Shown in pieces: positions 53,771 through 62,389 of a stretch of 64,000 nucleotides of DNA. The position numbers were made by a program, and so were the translations under genes. The notes beneath the pieces are model-generated. The model was not told the origin of the DNA. It saw only the letters and a program-made list of their open reading frames with translations, and ran no database searches. Origin of the DNA: an uncultured Cetobacterium sp. (GTDB taxonomy: Bacteria; Fusobacteriota; Fusobacteriia; Fusobacteriales; Fusobacteriaceae); assembly GCF_945952365.1 (NCBI RefSeq), contig NZ_CAMFHX010000007.1:1-64000 (forward strand), read 5' to 3'. How positions within the stretch are numbered: position 1 is the stretch's first letter; each line of letters begins with the position of its first letter.

Positions 53771-54399
53771 TGTTAGATGAATTAAAAGAAGCTAACGGCT
53801 ATGTTGTTAGTAAAATAGAGGAAACAGACTCTTTAATTTTAGAGATGGAGGCTTTTGCTTTAGAGCACAACGTGCCTATCGTTACAAAGGAAGTTGCTAA
53901 GTATCTAGATTTTTTAGTTTCTAGTCACAATTTTAAAAATATACTTGAGATTGGAACTGCAATTGGATACTCTGGAACTATAATGGGAAGAGTTGCTAAA
54001 AAAAATGGTGGTAAATTGACTACTATTGAAATTGATGAAGTAAGATACAATCAAGCTTTAGAAAATTTCAAAAAAGGAGACCTTTTAGATTCTATTAATC
54101 TTATTTTAGGAGACGGAACTGAAGAGGTTAAAAAATTAAATGAAAAATTTGATTTTATCTTTATTGATGCTTCAAAAGGTCACTATATGGAATTTTTCAA
54201 CGACTCATTTGAAAGACTTACTGAAAATGGTATGATTTTTATTGATAACATCATGTTCAGAGGATATCTGTATAAAGAGTATCCAAAAAGATTTAAAACT
54301 ATAGTTAGAAGACTTGATGAGTTTATAACTTATCTTTCTCAAAATCATGATTTCGTTCTTCTTCCATTTGGAGATGGAATTGGTCTTGTAAAAAAATAA
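53770..54399 (+). CDS. O-methyltransferase (YrrM/TrmR-like)
   Basis: The 209-residue AdoMet-dependent enzyme has LEIGTAIGYSGTIM as the AdoMet loop, FDFIFIDASKGHY as the metal-binding post-II motif and IFIDNIMFRG. It belongs to the COG4122 group whose B. subtilis member TrmR methylates hydroxyuridine in tRNA; the fold is also that of catechol O-methyltransferase. The rsmB neighbour makes an RNA role likely. Its ATG overlaps the rsmB TAA. Confidence 0.82.
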   Translation: MLDELKEANGYVVSKIEETDSLILEMEAFALEHNVPIVTKEVAKYLDFLVSSHNFKNILEIGTAIGYSGTIMGRVAKKNGGKLTTIEIDEVRYNQALENFKKGDLLDSINLILGDGTEEVKKLNEKFDFIFIDASKGHYMEFFNDSFERLTENGMIFIDNIMFRGYLYKEYPKRFKTIVRRLDEFITYLSQNHDFVLLPFGDGIGLVKK

Positions 54400-54418
54400 A
54401 TAACTATTTTAATAATAG

Positions 54419-54446
54419 AAAAAGTAGGATTTACATCCTACTTTTT
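54419..54446. terminator. Bidirectional terminator between the O-methyltransferase and the exporter gene
   Basis: A 12-bp stem (AAAAAGTAGGAT/ATCCTACTTTTT) with a 4-nt loop spans the stop codon of the minus-strand gene, so it ends the Hdr-Flox operon as well as the rsmB unit. Confidence 0.88.
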
Positions 54447-54955
54447 TTATACCTATCTTTATATCTCTCTAAATACTTGTACTCTCCATTTAATATCCAG
54501 TTACAAGTTAAAGCTATTATAACTCCAACTATTGTTGTTAAAATTCTTTTCCCAGCCCAAAAGTAAGGATCACGCCCCTCCATATTTGTTGCTATTCCTA
54601 AGAAAACAATACAAGCTATTGTATTAGACGATGGTTTCTTTAATACATAAGTACATCCAAATATAATTATAACCATCGAAAGAGCCATAATAATGCTTCC
54701 TTTAAAGTCACTTGCTTCTGTAGTTATAAAATAGATGGCTAATAGTCCCATTAGCCCTCCAAACATTGTTCCAATTACTCTTTCTATACCTACTTTTACA
54801 GAATCTTTAACAGTTCCTTGCAAGCAAGATACTGCTGCTATAGCAGCATAAAATGGATTTGCATTCAATAAAACTTTTAGTAAAAAAACACACCAGAAAA
54901 CTGAAACAGATATTCTCAAACTCTTATTTAAGGTTTCATCGTATTCTTTTCCCAT
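54431..54955 (-). CDS. Aromatic acid exporter family membrane protein (ArAE_1/FUSC-like)
   Basis: The 174-residue protein has about four membrane segments and then a short basic tail. GVERVIGTMFGG-like sequence (GIERVIGTMFGGLMGLLAIY) and a late RILTTIVGVIIAL copy match the ArAE_1 (formerly DUF939) and FUSC families. It lacks the long cytoplasmic domain of full-size AaeB. It starts 2 nt after the flavoprotein stop, so it is the last gene of the operon that encodes the Hdr-Flox-reductase complex. An export function for a carboxylic acid is inferred from family and position; the substrate is unknown. Confidence 0.75.
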   Translation of the reverse strand: MGKEYDETLNKSLRISVSVFWCVFLLKVLLNANPFYAAIAAVSCLQGTVKDSVKVGIERVIGTMFGGLMGLLAIYFITTEASDFKGSIIMALSMVIIIFGCTYVLKKPSSNTIACIVFLGIATNMEGRDPYFWAGKRILTTIVGVIIALTCNWILNGEYKYLERYKDRYKKSRM

Positions 54956-54957
54956 GT

Positions 54958-56562
54958 CTACTTCCCTCTATGTGTATAATGAGGTAATAACATCGGTGAT
55001 GCCTTAGCCTCTTCTAAATTTTCAGATTTCAACATCTCATGGTATGAATTCACATGACTTAATGTTAACTCTTTTAATTCTATACTCTTAGAAACTTCTC
55101 CTGCAGATGCTCCAGCTCTTCTTCCAAATACGATTATATCTAAAAGTGAGTTACCCATAAGTCTATTTCTACCATGAATTCCTCCTGCTGCTTCTCCCGC
55201 TACATAAAGATTTTCAATCTCTGTTGATCCATCCTCTTTAATTAATAACCCTCCATTTTGATAATGTAAAGTTGGATAGATTAAAATTGGTTCTTTTCTC
55301 ATATCGATTCCAAACTTCTGATACATTCTCATCATTGCAGGAACTCTTTTCTCTATAGTTCCAGGTCCATTTAAAATCTCTATTAATGGTGTATCTAACC
55401 AAACACCTTTTACTCCATTTGGAGCTTCTATTCCTTTTCCAACTTTGTTACACTCTCTAATGATAGCTGATGCTTCAACATCTCTTGTTTCTAAATGATA
55501 TACAAACTGTTCTCCATCAATATTTAAAGGTGTAGCTCCTAAACTACGAACTTTCTCTGTTACTAGTGCCCCAAATATTTGTGCTGGGAATGCAACTCCT
55601 GTTGGATGATACTGAATTGTATCAGCAAATGCTAATCTAGCTCCAGCTCTATAACCTAAAACTAATCCATCAGCTGTTGCTCCATAGTGATTCGATGTTG
55701 GGAATCCTTGATAATGAAGTCTTCCTGCTCCACCTGTTGCTAAGATAACTGTTTTAGCTTTTGCCACATGGTACTCTTCAGTTTCTATATTGTATAAAAC
55801 TGCTCCTGCAACTTTTCCATCTGTATCTAAAATTAGTTCTACTGCTGGTGAGAACTCTAACACTTCAATCTCTTTGTTTTGAACCTCATCTCTAAGAACA
55901 CGCATTATTTCAGCTCCAGAATAATCTGCTGCTGCATGCATTCTTTTTCTTGATGTTCCTCCACCATGAGTTGTAACCATAGTTCCATCAATCTCTTTAT
56001 CAAACATAACTCCTAAATCATCTAACCATTTTATAGCTAAAGGAGCATCTTTTACTAAAGCTGCTGCTAACTCTGGAACATTTGAATAGTGACCTCCACC
56101 CATAACGTCTAAATAGTGCTTTGCTGGTGAATCATCAGGTTTATCTGCTGCTTGAATTCCACCCTCTGCCATCATCGTATTAGCATCACCAAAACGTAAT
56201 TTTGTTGTGATTATTACTTTTGCTCCAGCTTTGTGTGCTTCTAAGGCAGCAGCAGCTCCAGCTCCTCCCCCTCCTATGATTAAAACATCAGCTTCATAAT
56301 CAACTTTATTTAAATCTATCTCTATATTTTCTAATCTACTTTTTCCATGAAGTAAAGCTCCTAACTCGTTAGGTACTTTCTCTCCTTTATTTTTTCCTAC
56401 TTTTATTTGAATAAATCCAGATTCTATATAATCCGGATGATTCTCTCTTAAAACCTCTGTTTTCTCATCCGCTGTCATTCTTGGGTAATCCCCTTGAGCT
56501 ATTCTTTCAGCACGTGTCGCTTCAACTTTTTTTATTAGCTCCCTCATCTCTGGTGTATACAT
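54958..56562 (-). CDS. Fumarate-reductase/succinate-dehydrogenase-type flavoprotein (TfrA-like)
   Basis: The roughly 534-residue soluble flavoprotein has an N-terminal helical extension of about 85 residues and then an FAD-binding domain with GGGGAG (97-102). All four substrate or catalytic positions of fumarate reductase/succinate dehydrogenase have counterparts: His319 in YHPTG, Arg360 in ETRDVEAS, His433 in LHYQNGG and Arg467 in HGRNRLMGNS. The His that binds FAD covalently is replaced (Asn128 in DANTMMAEGG), so FAD is probably non-covalent. No membrane subunits C or D are seen, so electrons must come from the Hdr-Flox side. ATG 56562 is chosen because GGAGG lies 7 nt upstream. L-aspartate oxidase is less likely given the iron-sulfur partner. 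Confidence 0.85.
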   Translation of the reverse strand: MYTPEMRELIKKVEATRAERIAQGDYPRMTADEKTEVLRENHPDYIESGFIQIKVGKNKGEKVPNELGALLHGKSRLENIEIDLNKVDYEADVLIIGGGGAGAAAALEAHKAGAKVIITTKLRFGDANTMMAEGGIQAADKPDDSPAKHYLDVMGGGHYSNVPELAAALVKDAPLAIKWLDDLGVMFDKEIDGTMVTTHGGGTSRKRMHAAADYSGAEIMRVLRDEVQNKEIEVLEFSPAVELILDTDGKVAGAVLYNIETEEYHVAKAKTVILATGGAGRLHYQGFPTSNHYGATADGLVLGYRAGARLAFADTIQYHPTGVAFPAQIFGALVTEKVRSLGATPLNIDGEQFVYHLETRDVEASAIIRECNKVGKGIEAPNGVKGVWLDTPLIEILNGPGTIEKRVPAMMRMYQKFGIDMRKEPILIYPTLHYQNGGLLIKEDGSTEIENLYVAGEAAGGIHGRNRLMGNSLLDIIVFGRRAGASAGEVSKSIELKELTLSHVNSYHEMLKSENLEEAKASPMLLPHYTHRGK

Positions 56563-56580
56563 AACCACTCCTCCAACTCT

Positions 56581-57261
56581 CTATTTTGTTATGTCTCTAT
56601 TATTATATAGATCTTTTAATTCTGATATATCCTTTTTCATTAACTCTTCTAAAGCTAAATTATGCTCTCCAGCTTCAATCTCTTTTACTCTATCATTTAA
56701 GTGAGTTGTTTCAGCTGCAATATATTTTCCTGTCAATCTACGAGCTAGCAGTCCTACATTATAGTGAGTTATTCCAGCTGGACATCTTGTTGCACAAATT
56801 CCACAAGATACACAATCAAATGATGCGTGAGCACACTTCTCTAACTCTCCTCTTTGAGCGTATCCAATATACTGCATTACCTCTAAGCTTTGAGAGCATC
56901 CTTTTGTACAAGAGTTACATCCTATACACTTATATATCTCTGGGTAATATTTCGCTATCGAATCTGCTGTTGCATCTAACTCATTTATATCATAACTTCC
57001 CTTATCCCCTGGGAAAAATGGAATCTGAGTTAAGTACATATCATCTTCAACCTTACTTTGGCAAGCTAAAACAACTTTCATCTCTTTGTTTCCCTTTACT
57101 CTATAAACAGTTGCACATGCTCCACAGAATCCTGATCTACATCCACACCCTCTTTTCAGTTGGTATCCAGCATACTCCATAGATTCCATTATTGTTAATG
57201 TATTAGGAACAGAGTATCTCTTACCTAATATATATATATCTACCATTTTTTTATCTGTCAC
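56581..57261 (-). CDS. Iron-sulfur subunit of the fumarate-reductase module (SdhB/TfrB-like, short)
   Basis: The 226-residue protein has an N-terminal plant-type 2Fe-2S domain (Cys41, 46, 49 and 67) and then two 4Fe-4S-type motifs: CIGCNSCTKGC (Cys112, 115, 118 and 122) and CVSCGICATRC (150, 153, 156 and 160). SdhB/FrdB has the same layout in about the same size but usually one 4Fe-4S and one 3Fe-4S. Archaeal TfrB adds C-terminal CCG domains, which are absent here. It lies 18 nt before the flavoprotein gene and 24 nt after FloxA, so it is placed to link NADH-derived electrons to the flavoprotein. Confidence 0.85.
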   Translation of the reverse strand: MTDKKMVDIYILGKRYSVPNTLTIMESMEYAGYQLKRGCGCRSGFCGACATVYRVKGNKEMKVVLACQSKVEDDMYLTQIPFFPGDKGSYDINELDATADSIAKYYPEIYKCIGCNSCTKGCSQSLEVMQYIGYAQRGELEKCAHASFDCVSCGICATRCPAGITHYNVGLLARRLTGKYIAAETTHLNDRVKEIEAGEHNLALEELMKKDISELKDLYNNRDITK

Positions 57262-57285
57262 TTTTTTATTCCTCCTAGCAAAGTA

Positions 57286-58125
57286 TTAATATTCATCTGG
57301 AAGTTCTGTTATCTCGTCACATCTGAATACAGGTCCATCTTTACAAACATATTTATCCCCTATATTGCAACGACCACATTTTCCAAAACCACACTTCATT
57401 TTTAACTCTAAAGTTGTATAAACCTGCTCTTTTTTAAAGCCAATCTCTTCCAATCCTTGAAGAACATATTTAATCATAATTGGTGGTCCACAAACTAGAG
57501 CAACTTTGTTTGTATCAAATCCAAGTTCTTTTATATAACTAGGTACAAACCCAACATGACCATTCCAGTTTTCAGCTTCTCTATCTACTGTTAAATGTAC
57601 ATCTGTATCTTTTGAATTAGGCCAAACTTCAAATATATCTTTTGGATGAACTAAATCTTCTGGAGTCCTTGCTCCGTAAACTATATCAACTTTTCCAAAC
57701 TCATCTCTTTTATCCATAACATAGTTTATAACCGATCTTAAAGGAGCTAATCCGATTCCTCCACCAATAAATAAAAGGTCCTTTCCTTTTAAAAGTTCTA
57801 CTGGGAAATTATTTCCATAAGGTCCTCTTATTCCTATTTCATCTCCAGCTTCTAATGTATGTAAGTAGTCTGTTACTACTCCACATTTTTTTATACTACA
57901 CTCTATGTATCCCTCTTCCGTTGGTGATGAAGTTATTGAAAATATAGCTTCTCCCAATGGAGGAACAGATATCATAGCACATTGTCCTGGCATAAATTCA
58001 AATGGTGCTTTACCATCCTCTGATACTATTCTAAATGTTGTTACATCTGGAGTATCTCTTCTTACAAACTCTAACTTTGCTAACTGTGGAACCAAAGGAT
58101 CCTTCTCATGACATGTACAAGCCAT
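57286..58125 (-). CDS. floxA: NAD(P)H-flavin oxidoreductase subunit (FloxA-like)
   Basis: The 279-residue protein combines a flavin-binding barrel (FMPGQCAMISVPP, RGPYGNNFPVE), an NAD(P)-binding domain (FIGGGIGLAPLRSV, LVCGPPIMIKYV) and a C-terminal 2Fe-2S motif (CGFGKCGRCN and a final Cys near RCDE), as in the electron-transfer subunit of dihydroorotate dehydrogenase (PyrK). In Flox-Hdr complexes this subunit admits electrons from NADH. Its ATG overlaps the floxB stop by one base. It could also be called HydG/AsrB-like; operon context decides. Confidence 0.85.
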   Translation of the reverse strand: MACTCHEKDPLVPQLAKLEFVRRDTPDVTTFRIVSEDGKAPFEFMPGQCAMISVPPLGEAIFSITSSPTEEGYIECSIKKCGVVTDYLHTLEAGDEIGIRGPYGNNFPVELLKGKDLLFIGGGIGLAPLRSVINYVMDKRDEFGKVDIVYGARTPEDLVHPKDIFEVWPNSKDTDVHLTVDREAENWNGHVGFVPSYIKELGFDTNKVALVCGPPIMIKYVLQGLEEIGFKKEQVYTTLELKMKCGFGKCGRCNIGDKYVCKDGPVFRCDEITELPDEY

Positions 58126-59159
58126 TATTTATTCACCACCAATTTTTTTATTACTTTCACTATATCTAAATGTACAGGACATTTCTCTATACATCTTCCA
58201 CATCCAACACATGAGTATACCCCATCATGATTAGCTGGATAATAAACTAACTTATGCATAAATCTTTGTCTTACTCTTTGCATCTGAGTTGTTCTAGGAT
58301 TTCCATGAGCCATCAGTGTAAAATCTGAATACATACACGAATCCCAACATCTAAATCTCTCTCCACCATTATTTCCAGCATAATCTTTTACATCATAACA
58401 ATGGCAAGTTGGACAAACATAAGTACAAGACCCACAAGCTAAACATCTTCTTGCTAAATCTTTCCAAACTTTTTCATTTTCAAATACCTCTTTTAAATCT
58501 CCAATTTTATCAATTTCTAAATTATTTAAAGTATTTTCTGCAGATATTTTTGTAATTCTCTCTTTTGCTTCATTATATAAAATTTCATCTTCTAATTTTA
58601 CATCTACTAAAATATCTTTAAGTAACTCAGTTAATCTCTTACCATTTTCACTAACTTCATTCCAATAATAGAAATCCCCACAATCAACTAGGGCTACATC
58701 TGTAGATTTTAAAACTCCTGCTGGCTCTACTCCAAAAACTTCGCAAAAACAACTACTTTCGATGTTGTTACAAGCTAAAGATATAACAATACCTCTATCT
58801 CTATGAGCCTTATAATAAGTATCTACTGGTTCTCTTAAAAATATATTATCTAAAATTTCTAATGATTTTATATCACAAGGTCTTGCTCCAAAAATTACAT
58901 ATCTATCCTCTGATACACTTTCAACATTGAATTTTATCTTTTTATTCTCTGTTTTAAATTTCAAATAAGTTTCACTTTGAGGAAATACAAAGTTTTTTAA
59001 AGGAACTGCTGTTTTTAAAGTTTTTAAATCTATCTCTCCATCTTCATGAAAATTTTTAAACTTTAAAGTTCCTTTATCCATTTTAGGAAGGAATAGATTA
59101 TACTCTTCATCTATTTTTTTCCAAAGATTATCTAAATTATTTTTAAATAATTTTTTCAT
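58125..59159 (-). CDS. floxB: 4Fe-4S electron-transfer protein (FloxB-like)
   Basis: The 344-residue protein has a long N-terminal domain and two ferredoxin-like cluster motifs near the C-terminus: CLACGSCTYVCPTCHC and CVGCGRCIEKCPVHL. This resembles the beta subunits of hydrogenase and anaerobic sulfite reductase (AsrA-like) and the FloxB subunit of Flox-Hdr. Its role is probably to carry electrons between FloxA and the Hdr side. It is packed between floxA and floxC with one-base overlaps at both ends, so it is made stoichiometrically. Confidence 0.8.
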   Translation of the reverse strand: MKKLFKNNLDNLWKKIDEEYNLFLPKMDKGTLKFKNFHEDGEIDLKTLKTAVPLKNFVFPQSETYLKFKTENKKIKFNVESVSEDRYVIFGARPCDIKSLEILDNIFLREPVDTYYKAHRDRGIVISLACNNIESSCFCEVFGVEPAGVLKSTDVALVDCGDFYYWNEVSENGKRLTELLKDILVDVKLEDEILYNEAKERITKISAENTLNNLEIDKIGDLKEVFENEKVWKDLARRCLACGSCTYVCPTCHCYDVKDYAGNNGGERFRCWDSCMYSDFTLMAHGNPRTTQMQRVRQRFMHKLVYYPANHDGVYSCVGCGRCIEKCPVHLDIVKVIKKLVVNK

Positions 59160-59953
59160 TACTTCCCTCCTTTTTTATCTGAAAAACTATCTTTATCCTC
59201 TATATCAAAGTTTGAAAGACTATCCTCTTCAGCTCCATAAAGCTCCTCTAAATCTTTTATAATCTTTCTATTTATTTTTCCTAAAGGAATTCCTACAGGA
59301 CAAATTCTTTCACACTCTCCACAATCCGAGCAACGCCCAGCTACGTGATAAGCTCTTATAATCTGATAGAACCCTGTTTCACTTTCATTGTTTGCTTTTC
59401 CTAAAACGTCCTCATCTTTATTTTCAAAAACACAAGTTTCACAGTTACAAGCAGGACAGATATTTCTACAAGCATTACATCTAATACACTTTGATAACTC
59501 TCCCATCCAATACTCATATCTCTCATCGTAACTCATATTTTCAATCTCTTTTACTTCAGCATATTTATCTAAATTTTCATCTAAACAAGTTTCACACTTT
59601 TTAAATATCTCTCCTGTAACAAAATCTTTCATTCCATCACAGATGATTTCATAAACTATTACATTTTCTTTTGATAATCTATTATCTATTATAATTTGAT
59701 CAAAACCTTTTCTATCACATTTTTTTAAGAAAACTCCTACTTTTTTTCCACCATGAGTCTCTTCTATTAAATATTTTGCTAAATTATTTACACAATATTC
59801 ATCAAAAATCAGTGTATCTAGTTCTGCCTCTTCATCTATAAATGCTGGTATTGACTCTATTGAATCATCCTCTTTTTTCCATCCAATTATCATATCAATT
59901 TTTTTTGATATAAAATCCTCTTTTGCTTTTAATATCATCTCTATCTTTCCCAT
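59159..59953 (-). CDS. floxC: 4Fe-4S electron-transfer protein (FloxC-like)
   Basis: The 264-residue protein has two clusters of cysteines, CIRCNACRNICPACNCETC and CSDCGECERICPVG, after a mixed alpha/beta N-terminal half without recognisable cofactor motif. It is a shorter relative of the neighbouring FloxB and matches FloxC. The N-terminal half could bind FloxB or HdrA. Its ATG overlaps the mvhD-like gene by 13 nt; a second in-frame ATG five codons on lies just past that stop. Confidence 0.78.
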   Translation of the reverse strand: MGKIEMILKAKEDFISKKIDMIIGWKKEDDSIESIPAFIDEEAELDTLIFDEYCVNNLAKYLIEETHGGKKVGVFLKKCDRKGFDQIIIDNRLSKENVIVYEIICDGMKDFVTGEIFKKCETCLDENLDKYAEVKEIENMSYDERYEYWMGELSKCIRCNACRNICPACNCETCVFENKDEDVLGKANNESETGFYQIIRAYHVAGRCSDCGECERICPVGIPLGKINRKIIKDLEELYGAEEDSLSNFDIEDKDSFSDKKGGK

Positions 59954-60390
59954 CTCGTATCCCTCAACTTTCTATTAGGTCCTAGTGTATGAACTTTTTC
60001 TAAAATATCATTCATAACTGTAGAAAACTTATTTGCTTCAGCTGCTGATATCCAATCAACTTTAAAACGTTCTTTCTCTATTCCCATAAATTGTAAAAGA
60101 TTTGTAAATACCGAGAAACGTCTTCTTGTATAATAGTTTCCTGTAGAGTAATGACAATCCCCTGGATGACATCCTGCCATTACAACTCCATCTGCTCCTT
60201 TTTGAAATGCACGAAGTACAAAGTTAGGATTAACTCTACATGAGCAAGGAACACGAATTATCTTTACATTTGCAGGATAATTTAGTCTACTTGTTCCCGC
60301 TAAGTCCGCTCCTGCATAACTACACCAGTTACAACAAAATGCAACTATTAATGGTTTGAACTCTTCGTTTTTATTTATCTCTAAAGACAT
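59941..60390 (-). CDS. floxD: Hydrogenase/heterodisulfide-reductase-linking iron-sulfur subunit (MvhD/FloxD-like)
   Basis: The 149-residue protein is a complete MvhD-type subunit with five conserved cysteines: CNWCSYAGADLAG at the N-terminus, then VPCSCRVN and AGCHPGDCHYSTGN. MvhD carries a 2Fe-2S cluster and docks on HdrA, delivering electrons from a hydrogenase or, in Flox-Hdr, from the NADH module. It overlaps hdrA by 10 nt. No hydrogenase genes are present here, so the Flox subunits are its likely partner. Confidence 0.88.
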   Translation of the reverse strand: MSLEINKNEEFKPLIVAFCCNWCSYAGADLAGTSRLNYPANVKIIRVPCSCRVNPNFVLRAFQKGADGVVMAGCHPGDCHYSTGNYYTRRRFSVFTNLLQFMGIEKERFKVDWISAAEANKFSTVMNDILEKVHTLGPNRKLRDTRWER

Positions 60391-62363
60391 ATTGCGTCTA
60401 CCTCCGCCATTATCTGTTTATTCGTAAATCCTTTTAAATCTATAGCTCCTGGACGGCAAGAAACAGTACATCCTCCACATCCTTGACAAAGTGCCTCATT
60501 TACTTCAGCAACCTCTTTTCTAATAACTTTTCCATGATCATATACATCTACCATTTTTATTTTTATAGCATCATATGGACACATCTTAGAACAAGCTTTA
60601 CATCCACTACACATATTTTTATTTACACTTGAAACACAAGCATTATTAGTTAACTCTTTCTTACTTAGAAGAATTATTGTTTTTGCTGCTGCTGCACTCG
60701 CTTGAGCTACTGTTTCTGGAATATCTTTTGGACCTTGACAAGCTCCTGCTAAATATATTCCTGCTGAAGCAGTTTCAACTGGTTTTAATTTTGGATGGGC
60801 TTCTGTAAAGAAATTATTTAAATCACTACTGATATTTAGTTTTCTTTTCAATGCTACTGCATCTGGCTTAGCTACTGTTGCCGATGATAGAACTACCATA
60901 TCCGCATCTATCTCTAATGGAACCCCTGCTAGAGAATCAACAGCTTGAACCATAAGTTTTTCTCCTTCTGGAATAACCTTTCCAACCATTCCTTTTATGT
61001 AGTGAACTCCATATTCTTCTACTGCTCTTCTATGGAACTCATCAAAGTTTTTTCCTGGTGTACGAACATCTATATAGAATACATAAACTTCTGTATCAGG
61101 ATATTTATCTTTTATCAGCATTGCATGTTTTGCTGTATACATACAACAGATCTTTGAACAGTAAGATTTTCCTCTCTCACTTGTATCTCTTGATCCCACA
61201 CATTGTACAAAAACAACTTTCTTAGGTCTTTCTCCATTTGATGGTTTCACAAACTTTCCTTTTGTTGGCCCTGCTGCATTTGTCAATCTTTCAAACTCTA
61301 ACCCTGTTATTACATCTGGATGCTCATACGCATACTCTCCAAAGTTATCTAATTTTATAAGATCAAATCCTGTTGCTAAAACTATAGCTCCATAATTTTG
61401 ATTTACAATCTCTTCCTCTTGGTCAAACTTTACAGCTTTTGTTCCACACACAATTGAACAAACTCCACACTTTCCTGTTTTAAACTTTAAGCATTGCTCT
61501 TTATCTATAACTGGAACCTTTGGAACTGATTGAGCAAAAGGAGTATATATTGCTGTTCTCGTCGCCAATCCCTCTTCAAATTCACTTCTTCCTTTTTTCG
61601 ACGGACATTTCTCTATACAAACTCCACATCCTGTACACTTATCCATATCTACATATCTTGGCTTCTTTTTAATTGCAACATTAAAGTTTCCAACAAATCC
61701 ATTTACACTTTCAATCTCACTATAAGTATACAAAGTTATATTTGGATGAGCTGCTGCATCAACCATTTTAGGTGTTAATATACAAGCTGAACAATCTAAC
61801 GTTGGGAATGTTTTATCTATTTGAGCCATTTTTCCACCAATACTTGGTGTTTGCTCAACTATATCGACTAAGTATCCTGCATCAGCTATATCTAATGCTG
61901 CTTGAATACCTGCAATTCCCCCTCCTACAACTAGAGCTCTTTTTTCAACTGCAGTTGTTCCAGCTACTAACTCTTCATTTAATGTCGCTTTAGCTATTGC
62001 TGCTTTTGTTAAAGATATCGCTTTTTCTGTTCCAACCTCTTTATCTTTATGAACCCAAGAACAATGTTCTCTTATATTTGCTATTTCAACTAAATACGGA
62101 TTTAATCCCGCTGTTTCAGCTGCTTTTCTAAATGTTGCCTCATGCATTCTAGGTGAACACGACGCTACAACAATTCTATCTAAATTTTTCTCTTTTATTG
62201 CATCTTTTAAATAGTTTTGCCCTACCTCTGAGCACATATATTGGTAATCTACTGAATGTACAACTCCTGGCATATCTTTTACTGCATCTCTTACTTTTTC
62301 TACATCTACAGTACCAGCAATGTTACTTCCACACCAACAAACAAACACCCCTACTCTACGCAC
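60381..62363 (-). CDS. hdrA: Heterodisulfide reductase subunit A (electron-bifurcating flavoprotein)
   Basis: The 660-residue HdrA has an N-terminal domain with CWCG, an FAD domain with ALVVGGGIAGIQAAL, an inserted ferredoxin (CTGCGVCIEKCP, CGVCSIVC) and C-terminal ferredoxin clusters (CSGCKACSKMCP, CQGCGGCTVSC). The bifurcation-site cysteines are in CVGSRD, YCSKIC and CCMY; the Lys five residues after the last of these (CCMYTAK) matches the FAD-contacting lysine of archaeal HdrA. The protein thus has the parts needed for flavin-based electron bifurcation. GTG start with GGGAGG upstream. It sits 26 nt after hdrC. Confidence 0.92.
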   Translation of the reverse strand: MRRVGVFVCWCGSNIAGTVDVEKVRDAVKDMPGVVHSVDYQYMCSEVGQNYLKDAIKEKNLDRIVVASCSPRMHEATFRKAAETAGLNPYLVEIANIREHCSWVHKDKEVGTEKAISLTKAAIAKATLNEELVAGTTAVEKRALVVGGGIAGIQAALDIADAGYLVDIVEQTPSIGGKMAQIDKTFPTLDCSACILTPKMVDAAAHPNITLYTYSEIESVNGFVGNFNVAIKKKPRYVDMDKCTGCGVCIEKCPSKKGRSEFEEGLATRTAIYTPFAQSVPKVPVIDKEQCLKFKTGKCGVCSIVCGTKAVKFDQEEEIVNQNYGAIVLATGFDLIKLDNFGEYAYEHPDVITGLEFERLTNAAGPTKGKFVKPSNGERPKKVVFVQCVGSRDTSERGKSYCSKICCMYTAKHAMLIKDKYPDTEVYVFYIDVRTPGKNFDEFHRRAVEEYGVHYIKGMVGKVIPEGEKLMVQAVDSLAGVPLEIDADMVVLSSATVAKPDAVALKRKLNISSDLNNFFTEAHPKLKPVETASAGIYLAGACQGPKDIPETVAQASAAAAKTIILLSKKELTNNACVSSVNKNMCSGCKACSKMCPYDAIKIKMVDVYDHGKVIRKEVAEVNEALCQGCGGCTVSCRPGAIDLKGFTNKQIMAEVDAICL

Positions 62364-62389
62364 TGATTTTCCTCCCTTAATTAAAAAAA

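Noticed and set aside
56586-57182. 198-codon open frame on the plus strand
   Set aside because: It is wholly antisense to the TfrB-like gene; its Leu/Tyr/His-rich composition is what low-GC antisense frames give.
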